Below are positions 1 through 51,400 of a stretch of 64,000 nt of DNA, one piece after another. The number at the start of each line of letters is the position of its first letter. Position 1 is the stretch's first letter. The DNA comes from Nematostella vectensis. Lineage: Eukaryota; Cnidaria; Anthozoa; Actiniaria; Edwardsiidae. The stretch lies in the NCBI RefSeq assembly GCF_932526225.1, contig NC_064037.1, forward strand, positions 10,336,203 through 10,400,202, read 5' to 3'. Position numbers and translations under genes: made by a program. A model generated the notes under the pieces. The model was given only the letters and a program-made list of their open reading frames with translations, ran no database searches and was not told the DNA's origin.

Positions 1-111
1 TTATTAGAATAACTCAAGGGGGCATGTGTCTCACTCTCTCAGACTGAAATTTTAAAGGAAATTCATGGGAACAATGGATGTATTAGGTATAGGTTATGTT
101 ATCCTTATATG

Positions 112-500
112 GGTGCTTTTGGCATTGTTACTATTGCTTATGTGACTCCAAGACACGTGGAGGTTGCTATATACAGGGCCCAGGGTATTGTTGAAATAGC
201 TAATGTCACCTCTCCTTACCCTAAAGGTTGCCTTACAGGGGTGCTTTTCGCATTGTTACTATTGCTTATGTTACTCCACGACACGTGGAGGTTGTCTTAT
301 GCAGGGCCAAGGGTATTGTTGAAATAGCTAATGTCACCTCTCCTTACCCTAAAGGTTGCCTTACAGGGGTGCTTTTGGCATTGTTAGTATTGCTTATGTG
401 ACTCTACGGCACGTGGAGGTTGCTTTATACAGGGCCCAGGGTATTGTTGGTATAGCTTGTCACCTCACCTTACCTAAATATTGCCTTACATAGGGTCTGT
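112..500. repeat. 128-bp tandem repeat, three copies
   Basis: The word GTGCTTTT recurs at 113, 241 and 369, a period of 128 bp, with about 90 percent identity by eye. The array lies directly after the donor of the 507-611 exon. Its minus-strand text CCACGTGCCGTAGAGTCACA weakly resembles the exon end around ATGCCGTGAG|GTAACA. Confidence 0.85.
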
Positions 501-506
501 TGTTAC

Positions 507-39106
<38,600 letters not shown>

Positions 39107-40930
39107 CTATCAAGAAAAACATGTTAGTTTAATGGTAGAAAAGCCAGCGATCTCCTATTTGGCAGCGAGTCTTTCAGCGGGGTTTTCACTACTGCTAGCC
39201 GCCGGCTCTCCGAAATTCCGGAATTCCTTTGGAAATTCCACAGGATTCCCGAAACTCGGGAAAGCCGGTTAGCAGGCTATTTACAAGGAAATGGCAAAGG
39301 AAGCGAGGAAGTAAGCGCTTACATAAGTAGAAAAATCAGCGTGAAGGAGTCCCAAGTGGAGAAGGAAGAACAATAACCGTTCTGTTCTCCTTCCTTCCCT
39401 ACTTGTCTCCTTCGAGTTGATTTTCAAACGCGAAGTAAGCATCTTACGTCTTCCCTTCTGTGTCCTATTGTCCTCCCCTAGTGAAAATAGACCTTCAGGG
39501 AGAGCCCGCAAAGACCGCCGGGTCTCAGGCATTTGTTACCTTTTACAAATAATATTGATAGTTGGGCCGTACAAAACTTGTTTTTGAATCTACCCTAAAT
39601 TTCATTTTTTTTTTCATCGATTAGGATTATATACAAGTACGATTTTTAAAACCTCCGGGGCTGTTTCTAAAATAAGTATAAGAATGGATTGTGAAGACTA
39701 GTTATAAATCGATTACAAAAACTGTTTTATTCAATTTATTTTCTTTAAAAAAAAATTAAAAGGAAAAATAAATGTTTCTTCTTCTTTTTTTCAGAATAAA
39801 TCAGAAAAGATAATCAAATAATCATCAATTGCCTGTTAAATTAAACTAGACGAATTTTCGAAAGTAAGTTCAGGTTTTAACCTTTAGCTCCATCTTGCCC
39901 ACAAATTGGAACAATTGCTGGGAAAAAGACTCTGTCTTACGAAACAAAGATACAAGCAAAACATTTGAAGCAAAAGAAAGTCAAGCTATTTTTGTGTGTG
40001 TGTGTCTGTAATCGTTTTGACAAGATTTGCATCTGATGTACAAACGAAGTTTCTTTTTTTCTCTCTCTCTCTTTTTAGGGAGGTGGTTTACCTGTATTGG
40101 GGGCTCCCATGGATAGAAAGAAAGTAGATGATAAAGGAAACCAACTGAAGATACGAACTCATTTCAAGCGGCGTTACTCTTTCATCCCACTAGGATACGA
40201 CTTTCTCGGTATTTTCTGCTTCAATCACTTGTTAAAATACCCTGAGGATGGATAAAAAGCTAGCCAATTAACAGAGAAAAAGCGATTTGAACCAATTACT
40301 CAATATAAACACCAATTAATGAATAGGTGTTAGGTTTGAAAAGCTGACCAATGCGAGAGTCGAACGACAAATGAGGCCTTCCAGCCCTCGCACGATCAGT
40401 TAAACAAACCGAAGAATCATTGGAAATAATTAAGAACCTTAATAGTTAATTGCCTGGTGATATGTTTTTTGTTGCTGCTGAATACAGCTACAACTCGCTT
40501 TTTCTATGCCGCCCGATTGCCATTGAAGAGTACTATTTCTCATATTGTGATTGGTTTTCGTGGCTAATTGTGATCAATCAACAGAAAAATAAAGGTAAAT
40601 ATTATTGCCCGGGAGGCAGGAAGCTATCTCAATTAATCGTTGTGTACTGGTTGTGTTCTTATATATCGGAGAGGCTGTTTGGGCTGGACAGACTTTATTT
40701 CTTCAATTTGACTGGTGAAATACAACAAGAACAAGAATTAACAAGTTATGGTTCTAATCTTTTTAAGTTTTTATTTTAAAAGTTTCTAATTACGCGCAAG
40801 ATTCTCAAGGAAAAGAGATGAAAAAGAAACTCGTTCTTATTATATTTTGTTTAAATAGAATCTTGTCAAAGCACATCTACGGAAGTGAAGAGAAAGAAAA
40901 CCCGTGGGTCAAAGCACGGTCAAAATAAGT
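39107..40930. other. Upstream region of the D-domain gene, no exon recognised
   Basis: The signal-peptide exon of the minus-strand gene should lie here or further right. I checked minus-strand ATGs near 39.4, 39.9, 40.1 and 40.5 kb: none gives a hydrophobic leader ending with a donor in the required phase (two leftover bases). The stretch contains AT-rich text and a TTTTTTTTTCTCTCTCTCT tract near 40,050. Confidence 0.5.
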
Positions 40931-40933
40931 AGT

Positions 40934-42043
40934 TTAAGGTAATTCCCTTGAAACAGTTCTAGAACCCAGAATTTTTTAAAACTTGGCATAAACATTTTTG
41001 AAGTTAAGAGCTTTCCAAAAATGTAATAAAAAAATGGGGGTACCGACCTTTAATCTTTAATCTTTAATCTTTAATAGTTATACTCCTAAAAAACAGTTAA
41101 GACTATACTAGGAGTTGAAAAAGAAAATACAATATGTAAATACAAAAGAAAAATATAATAATAATAATTATCGGCCATCGGAAAAATAATTTAGGTTAAA
41201 TTGAAAATGAAGCATAAATATATATTACTTGAAAATTATTGAAATTAGATATTTGATAAAATTAAATAATTAATTATATATACATGAAATTAAAATTATC
41301 ATCAATAGAGTGAATGCCATAAATGCATGAAACAGCCAACCAACAAGAATCAACCCAAGCGCGAAACAAAGAATCTTTGCCTCACCCTTGAGCCAACTCC
41401 CGCTAGTTTGGCAGCCGCTCCATGCATCCATGGCATGCACCCTAAAGATCAGAAACTAGTAAAAAATATGTTAATTGTTAATGTAAATGTTAAATAAAAA
41501 TAAATATATCTTTTTCACAACAGATGGGCGTAGAGTTGACGCGTTTTTACTGATCGCGCGAGGAAAAATCCCAACTCTTAGTTTTCAAAAAGAGTGCCTA
41601 TAGTCTTTAGAAAATTAAGTTCTGTTTGTCGAGCTGCCAAAATCCGATCTCCTAAACAATAACCTGTAGTAGCTAACGTTCAAAACAAATCACATTTTAA
41701 GAGATCGCACTAAGAGACATTGTTTTCGCCGCTATTCATACGGTAAAAAGTATTTTTACGTTTTTTAAGAGAAATAACAAAACTTCTACAAACCAACTTT
41801 TTTTCTTCTTTCAGTATATCATTTTTCCGTATATATTTAACTATTTGAGCAAATAAAAAATGGGGGTAACCGACTTCGTTTTTCTGTCAAATCGATTTAA
41901 AGTAAAAAAACACGCGCCTTTTGCTGTGTTTTCTTGTAAAACTGTGGCGCGCGCGCGCAATTAATACCGGAAAATTCGAACAAACAGCGCGCGCCACTAT
42001 GCGCAGAAGGGGTGCGCAGTGCAATTCAAGGGAATTACCTTAA
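40934..42043. mobile_element. TTAA-flanked non-autonomous DNA transposon (piggyBac-like signature)
   Basis: The left end TTAAGGTAATTCCCTTGAA (40,934-40,952) and the right end TTCAAGGGAATTACCTTAA (42,025-42,043) are perfect inverted repeats of 19 bp including TTAA. TTAA target sites are characteristic of piggyBac-type transposons. There is no transposase frame. The element is interrupted by a separate insertion at about 41,050-41,851. Confidence 0.7.
41046..41876 (-). mobile_element. LINE-like insertion nested in the TTAA element, with target-site duplication
   Basis: AATAAAAAAATGGGGGTACC lies at 41,025-41,044 and AATAAAAAATGGGGGTAACC at 41,852-41,871, both followed by GAC. This near-identical direct repeat marks the target-site duplication. 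The inserted text starts with TTTAATC repeats (41,050-41,079), which on the minus strand is an (ATTAAAG)n 3' tail as in some LINEs. No coding domain remains. Confidence 0.55.
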
Positions 42044-42423
42044 CGCGATCGACTCGCTACAGATTCTCAGCGTGCGCGCGCATATTCCCATGAAGTCTTC
42101 ATGAAATCTTCGCCAAATGGAAAAAAAGGTGAATACATCGTGTCCTATTCTACATGTTTCCCCCAAAGTAATCCATGGGTCGTGGATTTTCGTGTTTTCT
42201 ATAGGTTTTCCCCGGTGGTAGAACTTGAAGCTCAAAAGGATTTAGGAGATTCTGGACGTTGGGGACAGCGCACTTCGATCTTCTTTTACCCTGCGCGCGC
42301 AAGTTTCGAGTTTCAGCGCGAGCCATTATCCACCGAATGACGATACACAACAACTCCCAACTGCCAAAAGGATTGTCCATACAAAGCGGCCAAGAACACC
42401 CTGAATGAAATAATGAACTAACT

Positions 42424-45400
42424 ATGAATCACATGAACACAATCCCCTGGTCATTAGGTGAGTGAAAAGCATTGTTCTAACAACGAATTCAACGTATTTA
42501 TTCAGTTTTTATTATAATTGTCCAAATAACGTCTGACCAAATGATGACTGAACAACGAATTGTGGTAGCTTTTACTACTATCGTGATAATTGTCGCTAAC
42601 TTTTTAACCTCTCCCCTTTGAATTATTTTAGGATAAAATTAGGAAATAACCATAAAAAATCATCGCTCCGCTTGTTAGTTTTTTGTGTTTCCACCTTGTA
42701 CAAAAATAAACAGGGATGCTTGTGCCTCTCGCCACTGGGTTCCGGTTTCGATTCCCGGTTCCTACGTGATGAGTTGAGTTAGTTATCTCTTCTTTGCTCC
42801 GCCGGTTTGTCTCCGGGTTCTCAGGTTCACCTCTGCACACCCATCCCCAATCCCCCCACCCCCCACACACACACATATACACAAACTAGCCATTTCTAAG
42901 CTGTATTCAGTGTTCAGACACGGTTCGTATGGTGACTGTCCTCTATGCCTTCGACTCTACCACGTTATCTGAGCTCTCGTAATCTAGCATCCCAGCTGCA
43001 ATGGGAGTGGTTAGCTTCCTAAATAGGCCATTCCAGCTATAAGTATGCGCGCGCAATCACCATGGGAACCTACCTCAACTACCGGCATGCAGCGCGCGCT
43101 TCGTTTGGTGCAAGCTTAAAAAGGCGCGCGCTGCATTCTGGTAGCTGAGGTAGGTTTCTATGGTTATGCGCGCGCAAACTTATAGCTGGAGTGGCCTATT
43201 TGTTCATTTATTTTAATAAATTTTTAATCAGGCGAGGATGGTGCGCCTGCGACACCCCAGCCAGCGGTCTGGTGGCTACAAAATGAGCTACAGAACAGAG
43301 AAATGTACATCATGGTAGGTCCTGTGAAAGCGCCCATTAGATACAGCGGAAACTTGCGTCATACTTGTGGGTGTTAGGAGGGGTATACGTCTAAAAACTA
43401 CATAAACAATTATTTTTATTTTTTTAAGAAAAAGGAAACATAAAAAATTTAATTAAATTTAAGACCGCGCGACCGTATAACCGAGAGGGATATAGCTGTA
43501 GACTGAAAGATGATTCCAATCCTCTTCAATTTTCAGTCCCGTTTGTCTCTATTTTTATTAGGAATGGAACTCTGCGGTATTTCCTCCCATTTGAATCGTT
43601 GCCCTTAGATACCAACCACTTTCTGTGCAAAGTTCCTTTGATTAATGCCTTTCTTTTACAGGAGCTAAGAAAGAAGAATTACCTATTGGAAGAAGAAAGA
43701 CAGGTAAAACCTAGCCTGTATAATTTTATCCGGAGAACTATCCACCTATCCTATCTACATAGGGGCTTTATCCAGCAGTGGATAGTGTCTACAGCGAATA
43801 ACTTATCCAGGACGTGACGAGAAAGCGTGAAATGAAATCCTGCCCTGAACACGACGCGTCCTCTTGCCGGCGTCGTGGATGTAAATCGGACGTTTTTAGA
43901 ATTGTAGAAGCGTTAAAAGTGTAGAAGTGACTATATACCTATATACTTAGTATCTTACTAAGGTAGAATACTTAGGTACTGTTGCGAAATTTTATTCTAT
44001 TTCAAAGCGAAACAAATGTTATTATATTATTATATCAAATTGGAATTTTGCAATTGTACATTTACAGGGTAACCATGCGAAAATTTCTACGCTTGAAGCA
44101 AGTGTCAATGTAGGTTTTCCCGGCGTAATTCAAACACAATCCAATACATCCGTCATCCCGCCTTATCTATTCGTCCATCTCCTTATCCTAACAACTCATC
44201 TGTGTCCGGCATTTTCAGTTGTTGCGACACAGAAACAAACAAGAACATGAAGAAGTGAGGCGACAGGTCACAGCAATAGAGGTGACTAAGGGGGAGGGGG
44301 ACAAGTTACAGCAATAGAGGTGACTGAGGGGGGGGGGGGAAGTTACAACAATAGAGGTGACTGAGGGGGGAGGGGGACAAGTTACAACAAATAGAGGTGA
44401 CTTGAGGGGGGAAGGGGTCAAGTTACAAAAATAGAGGTGACTTAGGGGGGAGGGGGACAAGTTACAGCAATAGAGGTGACTGAGGGGGGAGGGGGTCAAG
44501 TAACAAAAATAGAGGTGACTCAGGGGGGAGGGGGACAAGTTACAGCAATAGAGGAGACTGAGGGGGGGAAGTTACAGCAATAAAGGAGACTGAGGGGGGG
44601 AAGTTACAGCAATAGAGGTGACTGAGGGGGGAGGGGGACAAGTTACAGAAATAGAGGAGACTGAGGGGGGGGGGGGAAGTTACAGCAATAAAGGAGACTG
44701 AGGGGGGGAAGTTACAGCAATAGAGGAGACTGAGGGGGGAAGTTACAGCAATAGAGGTGACTGAGGGGGGGGGGGGACAAGTTACAGCAATAGAGGTGAC
44801 TGAGGGGGGGGAAGTTACAGCAATAAAGGAGACTGAGGGGGGGGAAGTTACAGCAATAGAGGAGACTGAGGGGGGGGAAGTTACAGCAATAAAGGAGACT
44901 GAGGGGGGGAAGTTACAGCAATAGAGGTGACTGAGGGGGGGGGAAGTTACAGCAGTAGAGGTGACTGAAAGGGGGGGGAAGTTACAACAATAGAGGTGAC
45001 TGAGGGGGACAAGTTACAACAAATAGAGGTGACTGAGGGGGGAGGGGGTCAAGTTACAAAAATAGAGGTGACTTAGGGGGGAGGGGGACAAGTTACAGCA
45101 ATAGAGGTGACTGAGGGGGGAGGGGGACAAGTTACAGCAATAGAGGTGACTGAGGGGGGAGGGGGTCAAGTTACAAAAATAGAGGTGACTCAGGGGGGAG
45201 GGGGACAAGTTACAGCAATAGAGGTGACTGAGGGGGGGGACAAGTTACAGCAATAGAGGTGACTGAGGGGGGAGGGGGTCAAGTTACAAAAATAGAGGTG
45301 ACTCAGGGGGGAGGGGGACAAGTTACAGCAATAGAGGTGACTGAGGGGGGGGGGACAAGTTACAGCAATAGAGGAGACTGAGGGGGGGGGGAGTTACAGC

Positions 45401-48400
45401 AATAAAGGAGACTGAGGGGGGGAAGTTACAGCAATAGAGGTGACTGAGGGGGGAGGGGGACAAGTTACAGCAATAGAGGAGACTGAGGGGGGGGGGGAGT
45501 TACAGCAATAAAGGAGACTGAGGGGGGGAAGTTACAGCAATAGAGGTGACTGAGGGGGGAGGGGGACAAGTTACAGCAATAGAGGAGACTGAGGGGGGAA
45601 GTTACAGCAATAAAGGAGACTGAGGGGGGAAGTTACAACAAATAGAGGTGACTGAGGGGGGGAAGTTACAGCAATAGAGGAGACTGAGGGGGGGAAGTTA
45701 CAGCAATAGAGGAGACTGAGGGGGGGAAGTTACAGCAATGAAGGAGACTGAGGGGGGGAAGTTACAGCAATAAAGGAGACTGAGGGGGGGAAGTTACAGC
45801 AATAAAGGAGACTGAGGGGGGGAAGTTACAGCAATAGAGGAGACTGAGGGGGGGAAGTTACAGCAATAGAGGTGACTGAGGGGGGGGAAGTTACAGCAAT
45901 AGAGGAGACTGGGGGGGGAAGTTACAGCAATAGAGGTGACTTAGGGGGGGAAGTTACAGCAATAAAGGAGACTGAGGGGGGGAAGTTACAGCAATAGAGG
46001 TGACTGAGGGGGGGAAGTTACAGCAAATAGAGGAGACTGAGGGGGGGGGGGAAGTTACAGCAATAGAGGAGACTGAAGGGGGGAAGTTACAGCAATAGAG
46101 GAGACTGAGGGGGGAGGGGGACAAGTTACAGCAATAGAGGAGACTGAGGGGGGAAGTTACAGCAATAAAGGAGACTGAGGGGGGAAGTTACAACAAATAG
46201 AGGTGACTGAGGGGGGGAAGTTACAGCAATAGAGAAGACTGAGGGGGGGAAGTTACAGCAATAGAGGAGACTGAGGGGGGGAAGTTACAGCAATGAAGGA
46301 GACTGAGGGGGGGAAGTTACAGCAATAAAGGAGACTGAGGGGGGGAAGTTACAGCAATAAAGGAGACTGAGGGGGGGAAGTTACAGCAATAGAGGAGACT
46401 GAGGGGGGGAAGTTACAGCAATAGAGGTGACTGAGGGGGGGGAAGTTACAGCAATAGAGGAGACTGGGGGGGGGAAGTTACAGCAATAGAGGTGACTTAG
46501 GGGGGGAAGTTACAGCAATAAAGGAGACTGAGGGGGGGAAGTTACAGCAATAGAGGTGACTGAGGGGGGGAAGTTACAGCAAATAGAGGAGACTGAGGGG
46601 GGGGGAAGTTACAGCAATAGAGGAGACTGAAGGGGGGAAGTTACAGCAATAGAGGAGACTGAGGGGGGAGGGGGACAAGTTACAGCAATAGAGGTGACTG
46701 AAGGGGGGGGAAAGTTACAGCAATAGAGGAGACTGAGGGGGGGAAGTTACAGCAATAGAGGAGACTGAGGGGGGGAAGTTACAGCAATAAAGGAGACTGA
46801 GGGGGGGAAGTTACAGCAATAGAGGAGACTGGGGGGGGAAGTTACAGCAATAGAGGTGACTGAGGGGGGGGGGTAGTTACAGCAATAGAGGTGACTGAGG
46901 GGGGTGGGGGCTGTAGGATACGGGAATTGAGACACTCAAGCAAAAAAAAAGGAAAGTGTGTAAAGAGACAAGTGAGACGAGGAGAAACAAAACAAGAACA
47001 GGTGAGGGTAAGGAAACAAAAGCCGTTTCTTTAACAGGTGAAAGAGGGGAGGCTGGGGCGGGGAGGGGCGGGGGTTTAGGAGAAGAGACTACTTCAACAC
47101 TTGATGGAGGTAAAAAGAGGGGACGGACAGGAAATCGAAAATTATATTATCATTGAATTGTCTGAGGGGGATGGGCTATTGTAATATAATATCATAAAAC
47201 TAATAAGCTAATAACATTCTCGTCATTTATAGTTATTACTTGGTCACTAACCGTTCTTTTCATATAAAGGTATTTGTTTCATTTATCAGGAACTAACTGT
47301 TAAACTAAAAGACCTCCAGAAACAGAATCAGGTTGGTAGGGGTTTATTTCAACTTCAATTTAACAATGGCTGTTTGAATAGTTTCTGCTGGTAACAGCTA
47401 TGATAATCCATTTTAGGTTAAAGAAGAAGAAATTGGACAATTAAAAAAGGAAGTTGTGGTATGTGACGTATGAGATTCCACCGCCTTTTTGCGACGACCC
47501 ATTGAAGTAGTGTCTGGATCAACGTCGAGCCTTAATGTGTTTGTGTGGACATAAATATATATCTAGATATAATATGATAGAAGCGTGGAGTATAAACCAG
47601 GCCTAGCAGTGCCGTGGCATGTGCTCATGGGATTTACGGCGAAGGAGTCTACGTCAGCGCACACAAGTTTTCAGCGTACGCCACCACCCTTTACTTTTAG
47701 CGCGGATAAATATAACGAGTGCGCCGTCATCGTACCTTAATCGTACATCGTCGTCATTGTCGTCGTAACCGTCGTAAATCTGAAATTCGATAACACTTCG
47801 GGAGAGAGGGGGGGGGGGCAGAAGATTGTGTTTACGAAAATAACAGTTGAATAACATGTTTGGCGGAATGAAATCAAATTGCTTTTACGCCAATTTTACA
47901 ATAACTAACGGTATCAACGAGTGTGTGTTTTCTTAAACTTCAACCTTATTTTCAGTTGTTAACCAATGCTTTTCTCTTGGTCTTAGGGAAGCAAGGAGCA
48001 TGCTGACACGCTAGCAAATGTCGTCGAGGTAATCCACACAGCTATACTACTACAGCACATTTATTGAAGCAATAAACAAACATACGCTTTTTTTTAGAAA
48101 TACGAGAATGAAGTTACTGTTCTTCAAGAGAAGATTAAAGAGTTTGACTTCAAAACAAACGAGGTGCGTTGTCATAACATATATGCTTTTATCATTGGTT
48201 GACAACATAACATCTGCTTTTATCATTAACATTATTGTGAAAGATGAAAGGTATAAATGTCTAAATCATTGATGCAGTGGTTCTTTTAATTAGATCCTTT
48301 GATTTTTTTACAGATAAAACGTGACGCTGACGAGAGAATCGCTAAGGAAGTTAAGATGCGCAAAAAGCACATGGAGACCATCACAAGCTTGCAGAAAGCA

Positions 48401-51400
48401 TGCCAAGTAGTCGTCCTGCTTATAATTAATAAATGCTTATAACGCATTAAATTTGGGAAACTTAAAAATCTAATTCAAAGTGACTTATTCTAGAGGGCTA
48501 GAAAAATAGGGAGAAGGAAACCGGACAAAACAAATTTGGGTGTGGCATGTCTAAACAGGGCCGTGTCTGGTAGTGGAGTACAGGGGGTGGCCCTCTGGGG
48601 CGTGGCTTAGTGTTTTCACCAACACCGCCCTTTCCTTCCCATATTTTGAGAAACGTTGGCCGCATAAAAGCAAGGGGTCGATATTAGCGTTATTAATGTG
48701 TGATTGTAGGCGTTGGGTGGTACGTGTTGATGGAACCACTTGATAAAATATTGATGAAATACGCCGTATTTATGCTTACGTCTATGTTTTCTTTAAGACA
48801 TACAACACAAAGCTTCGCGAACAAGAAAACGAAAAGCAGGCAAGTCCCAATTGAATAGAAAAGAATATGATGGATAGATAAGATGGACAAATGAATTTCT
48901 GACTGCTGGATTATGGTATATAATGCGGATGAGTAGAAGTCACACAAGGCCCCTTTAGGCAATCGCTGTATGTTTTTTGAAGGGACACAAACCGGGGAAT
49001 TAACTTGAGAAAAGTTGAATCAGACACAGAAAGAGGCACCGGCACTTCAGAGCGACGCTCTGCCACTCAGTCTGTCAGTCTTTCTGTCCGTCTGTCAGTC
49101 TGTCCGTCTGTCAGTCTGTCAGTCTTTCTGTCTGTCCGTCTGTCAGTCTTTCTGTCTGTCCGTCTGTCAGTCTTTCTGTCTGTCCGTCTGTCAGTCTTTC
49201 TGTCTGTCCGTCTGTCAGTCTTTCTGTCCGTCTGTCAGTCTTTCTGTCTGTCCGTCTGTCAGTCTTTCTGTCTGTCTATCAGTCTTTCTGTCTCTGCGAG
49301 CGCTTATTCGGTGATTATACTTATTTGGTGTTTGTGCTTATGCGGGGGGCGCTTATTCAAGTGATTACGGTACCTGTGTCGGGCGGGTAACAAAGAACTG
49401 TTGTCTTCATGCTAAGTTGTCTAGGTATTATTTTTACATAGGGTATAATGTACTATTTTTACATAGGGTATAATGTTCTTACAGGCTAATTCGAGGACTA
49501 TCGAAAGGCAACTTGGTCAAATAAGAAATCTTGAAGTGAAACAAAAGCAGGTAAAATAACAGAAATAATATCAGTGTATCAATATTATGATATGCCTCAC
49601 ATATATTACATCTCAGATCACACCAAATAATATAAAAAGAAAAACCCCAAAAGGCACCCATTCCCCTTTTCCTCCCCCCCCCCCTCCACGATCTTCACCA
49701 GAGCTTGCAGTGCCCGCGCTGTAATCAGGACAACACATTGACATCGCGTCTGTTATCATAGGCTGCAGACAATTTTGACCAAGAAAAGAAAACTCAGCAA
49801 AAGCTAATAAAAGAAAAGACCGCCATGATCGAGGTAACGTAATAAGATGGCGTTAATCACCATCAAAACATAGCCTGACGATTCGATTGACTTTATTGAC
49901 AGGGTTTGCAGGCCTCCGTCTTATCGCTTGAAAACCAGAACAAAGGTTTGGAAGAGAGACATGGCAAGGTTAGTCAAGCAAATGTTGATAACGGGATACC
50001 TGCCTATCAACAGTGACCGCACTGCCCAACAAAATCTCCTACTTCTACATTTGGAATTTGAGCGAAAAAGTTTTACTGTGAAGTTTGAAGCAACAAATTC
50101 TTGAAAAATAGGGAAAAAAAACTTTCTTGTCCTAACTTGTTCGTTCAAATTCCAAAGGACAAGAGTAGATACTTTGTAGAGCATGCGCAATGCGATAACT
50201 GTTGAGGCTCAGCTGAGAGGTTTGTGCAAGTGTTTATGATTTTGCCATGTTAGTTTGCGGTTTCAGCGCATGCGTAATACAAAGTATATTTTATTGTTCT
50301 AAAGGACGTTTGTTACCTGGTTGTCACCCGATTGCATCCTCTGTCTTTTTTTTTTTTTTTTTTTTTAGATTTTAGCGCAAATGAGAAAAGAGCTAACCGA
50401 CTTGGAGCAGAAATTTAACACAGAGAAACAAAACAAGGTAAATTTTTGAACAAAACAACCAACGATCGCGTAAGGATTGACTAAGCAGTAAAATTAACTG
50501 TTTTGTTCTTAAAAATAAATCAACGCAATGTTGAAATAGTGGATTTTACAGAAAGTTTTGCTGAAGTTACGTGCGCTGGCCCTTCGTCGAAGCAAAATGC
50601 ACCTAGTTATTCTACAGCTTGACTGTTTTTTTTTTAGCCATACAATCTATGTTAATCTAAATCTTGTCTGTAGTTTTTTTTTTCTGGTCATTCCACATAG
50701 TTAATCTACAGTTTGTCTGTAGTTTTTCTAGTCATGTTGTTTTTATTTCAAATTTTTTTAAAGCTACAAGTGTTAGAGGAAAAAGAACAAGAGATGGATG
50801 CCCTAAAGCAAAAACTTGCGGAGCAGATTGCGAACAAAAATGATTTGCTGGCGGTCTACCAACAGTGCAAAAAGGTATACGGGGAGGGAAGGGGAGGGAA
50901 AGAAGAAGGAAAGGGGGGGGGGGGATACTAAACTGATCAAAATCGAGTGGACTAGACGCTAAGACGCTAGGGGAGAGTTGATTCTAGGAGTAGGAAATGA
51001 CAGACATGCCGTACCCAAAATGTTTTGGGGGTGGGTACAAAAAAACCCCAAAAATGGACCTAATTTTTTCCGGGGAGGGGGAGGGGGAGGGAATGAGTTC
51101 TCTGACTAAAATATGGCCATCACCAAAAGAACGAAAATGTAATTTTTATGACTTTGCAGTATCTCCACAGGTCGCTTATTGTCGGATTTGGCTACAAACC
51201 AGAGTGATCTAGCTTATGCTTTATAGTTTTGTGTACAAATAGCACATCCCATTGAAAACCGAAAGTGGACTTTCGGTCGTTGTAGGGGGGGGGGGGGGGG
51301 GGGCGGGCCTGACGGAGAAGTTGAGGTGTGGCTGTCAAAAAGGAGCTAAAGAAGCGAGTTTCGGTTTCAAAGATGAACTACCATTGCATGATAGGACTAC

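Noticed and set aside
40080-40112. Minus-strand ATG (MGAPNT) with a GTAAAC donor as the first exon
   Set aside because: Not a signal peptide, and one leftover base where two are needed.
41385-41465. Minus-strand mini-exon (MPWMHGAAAKLAGVGS, donor GTGAGG) as the start of the D-domain gene
   Set aside because: No hydrophobic leader, a donor phase that does not fit the EMI exon, and a location inside the nested LINE-like insertion.
44215-46935. Pro/Leu-rich minus-strand frames (PPPLSHLYCCN)
   Set aside because: Antisense translation of the G-rich minisatellite.
49005-49364. Ser/Val/Leu repeat frames
   Set aside because: Translation of the TCTGTC repeat; the real exons of the coiled-coil gene lie on either side.
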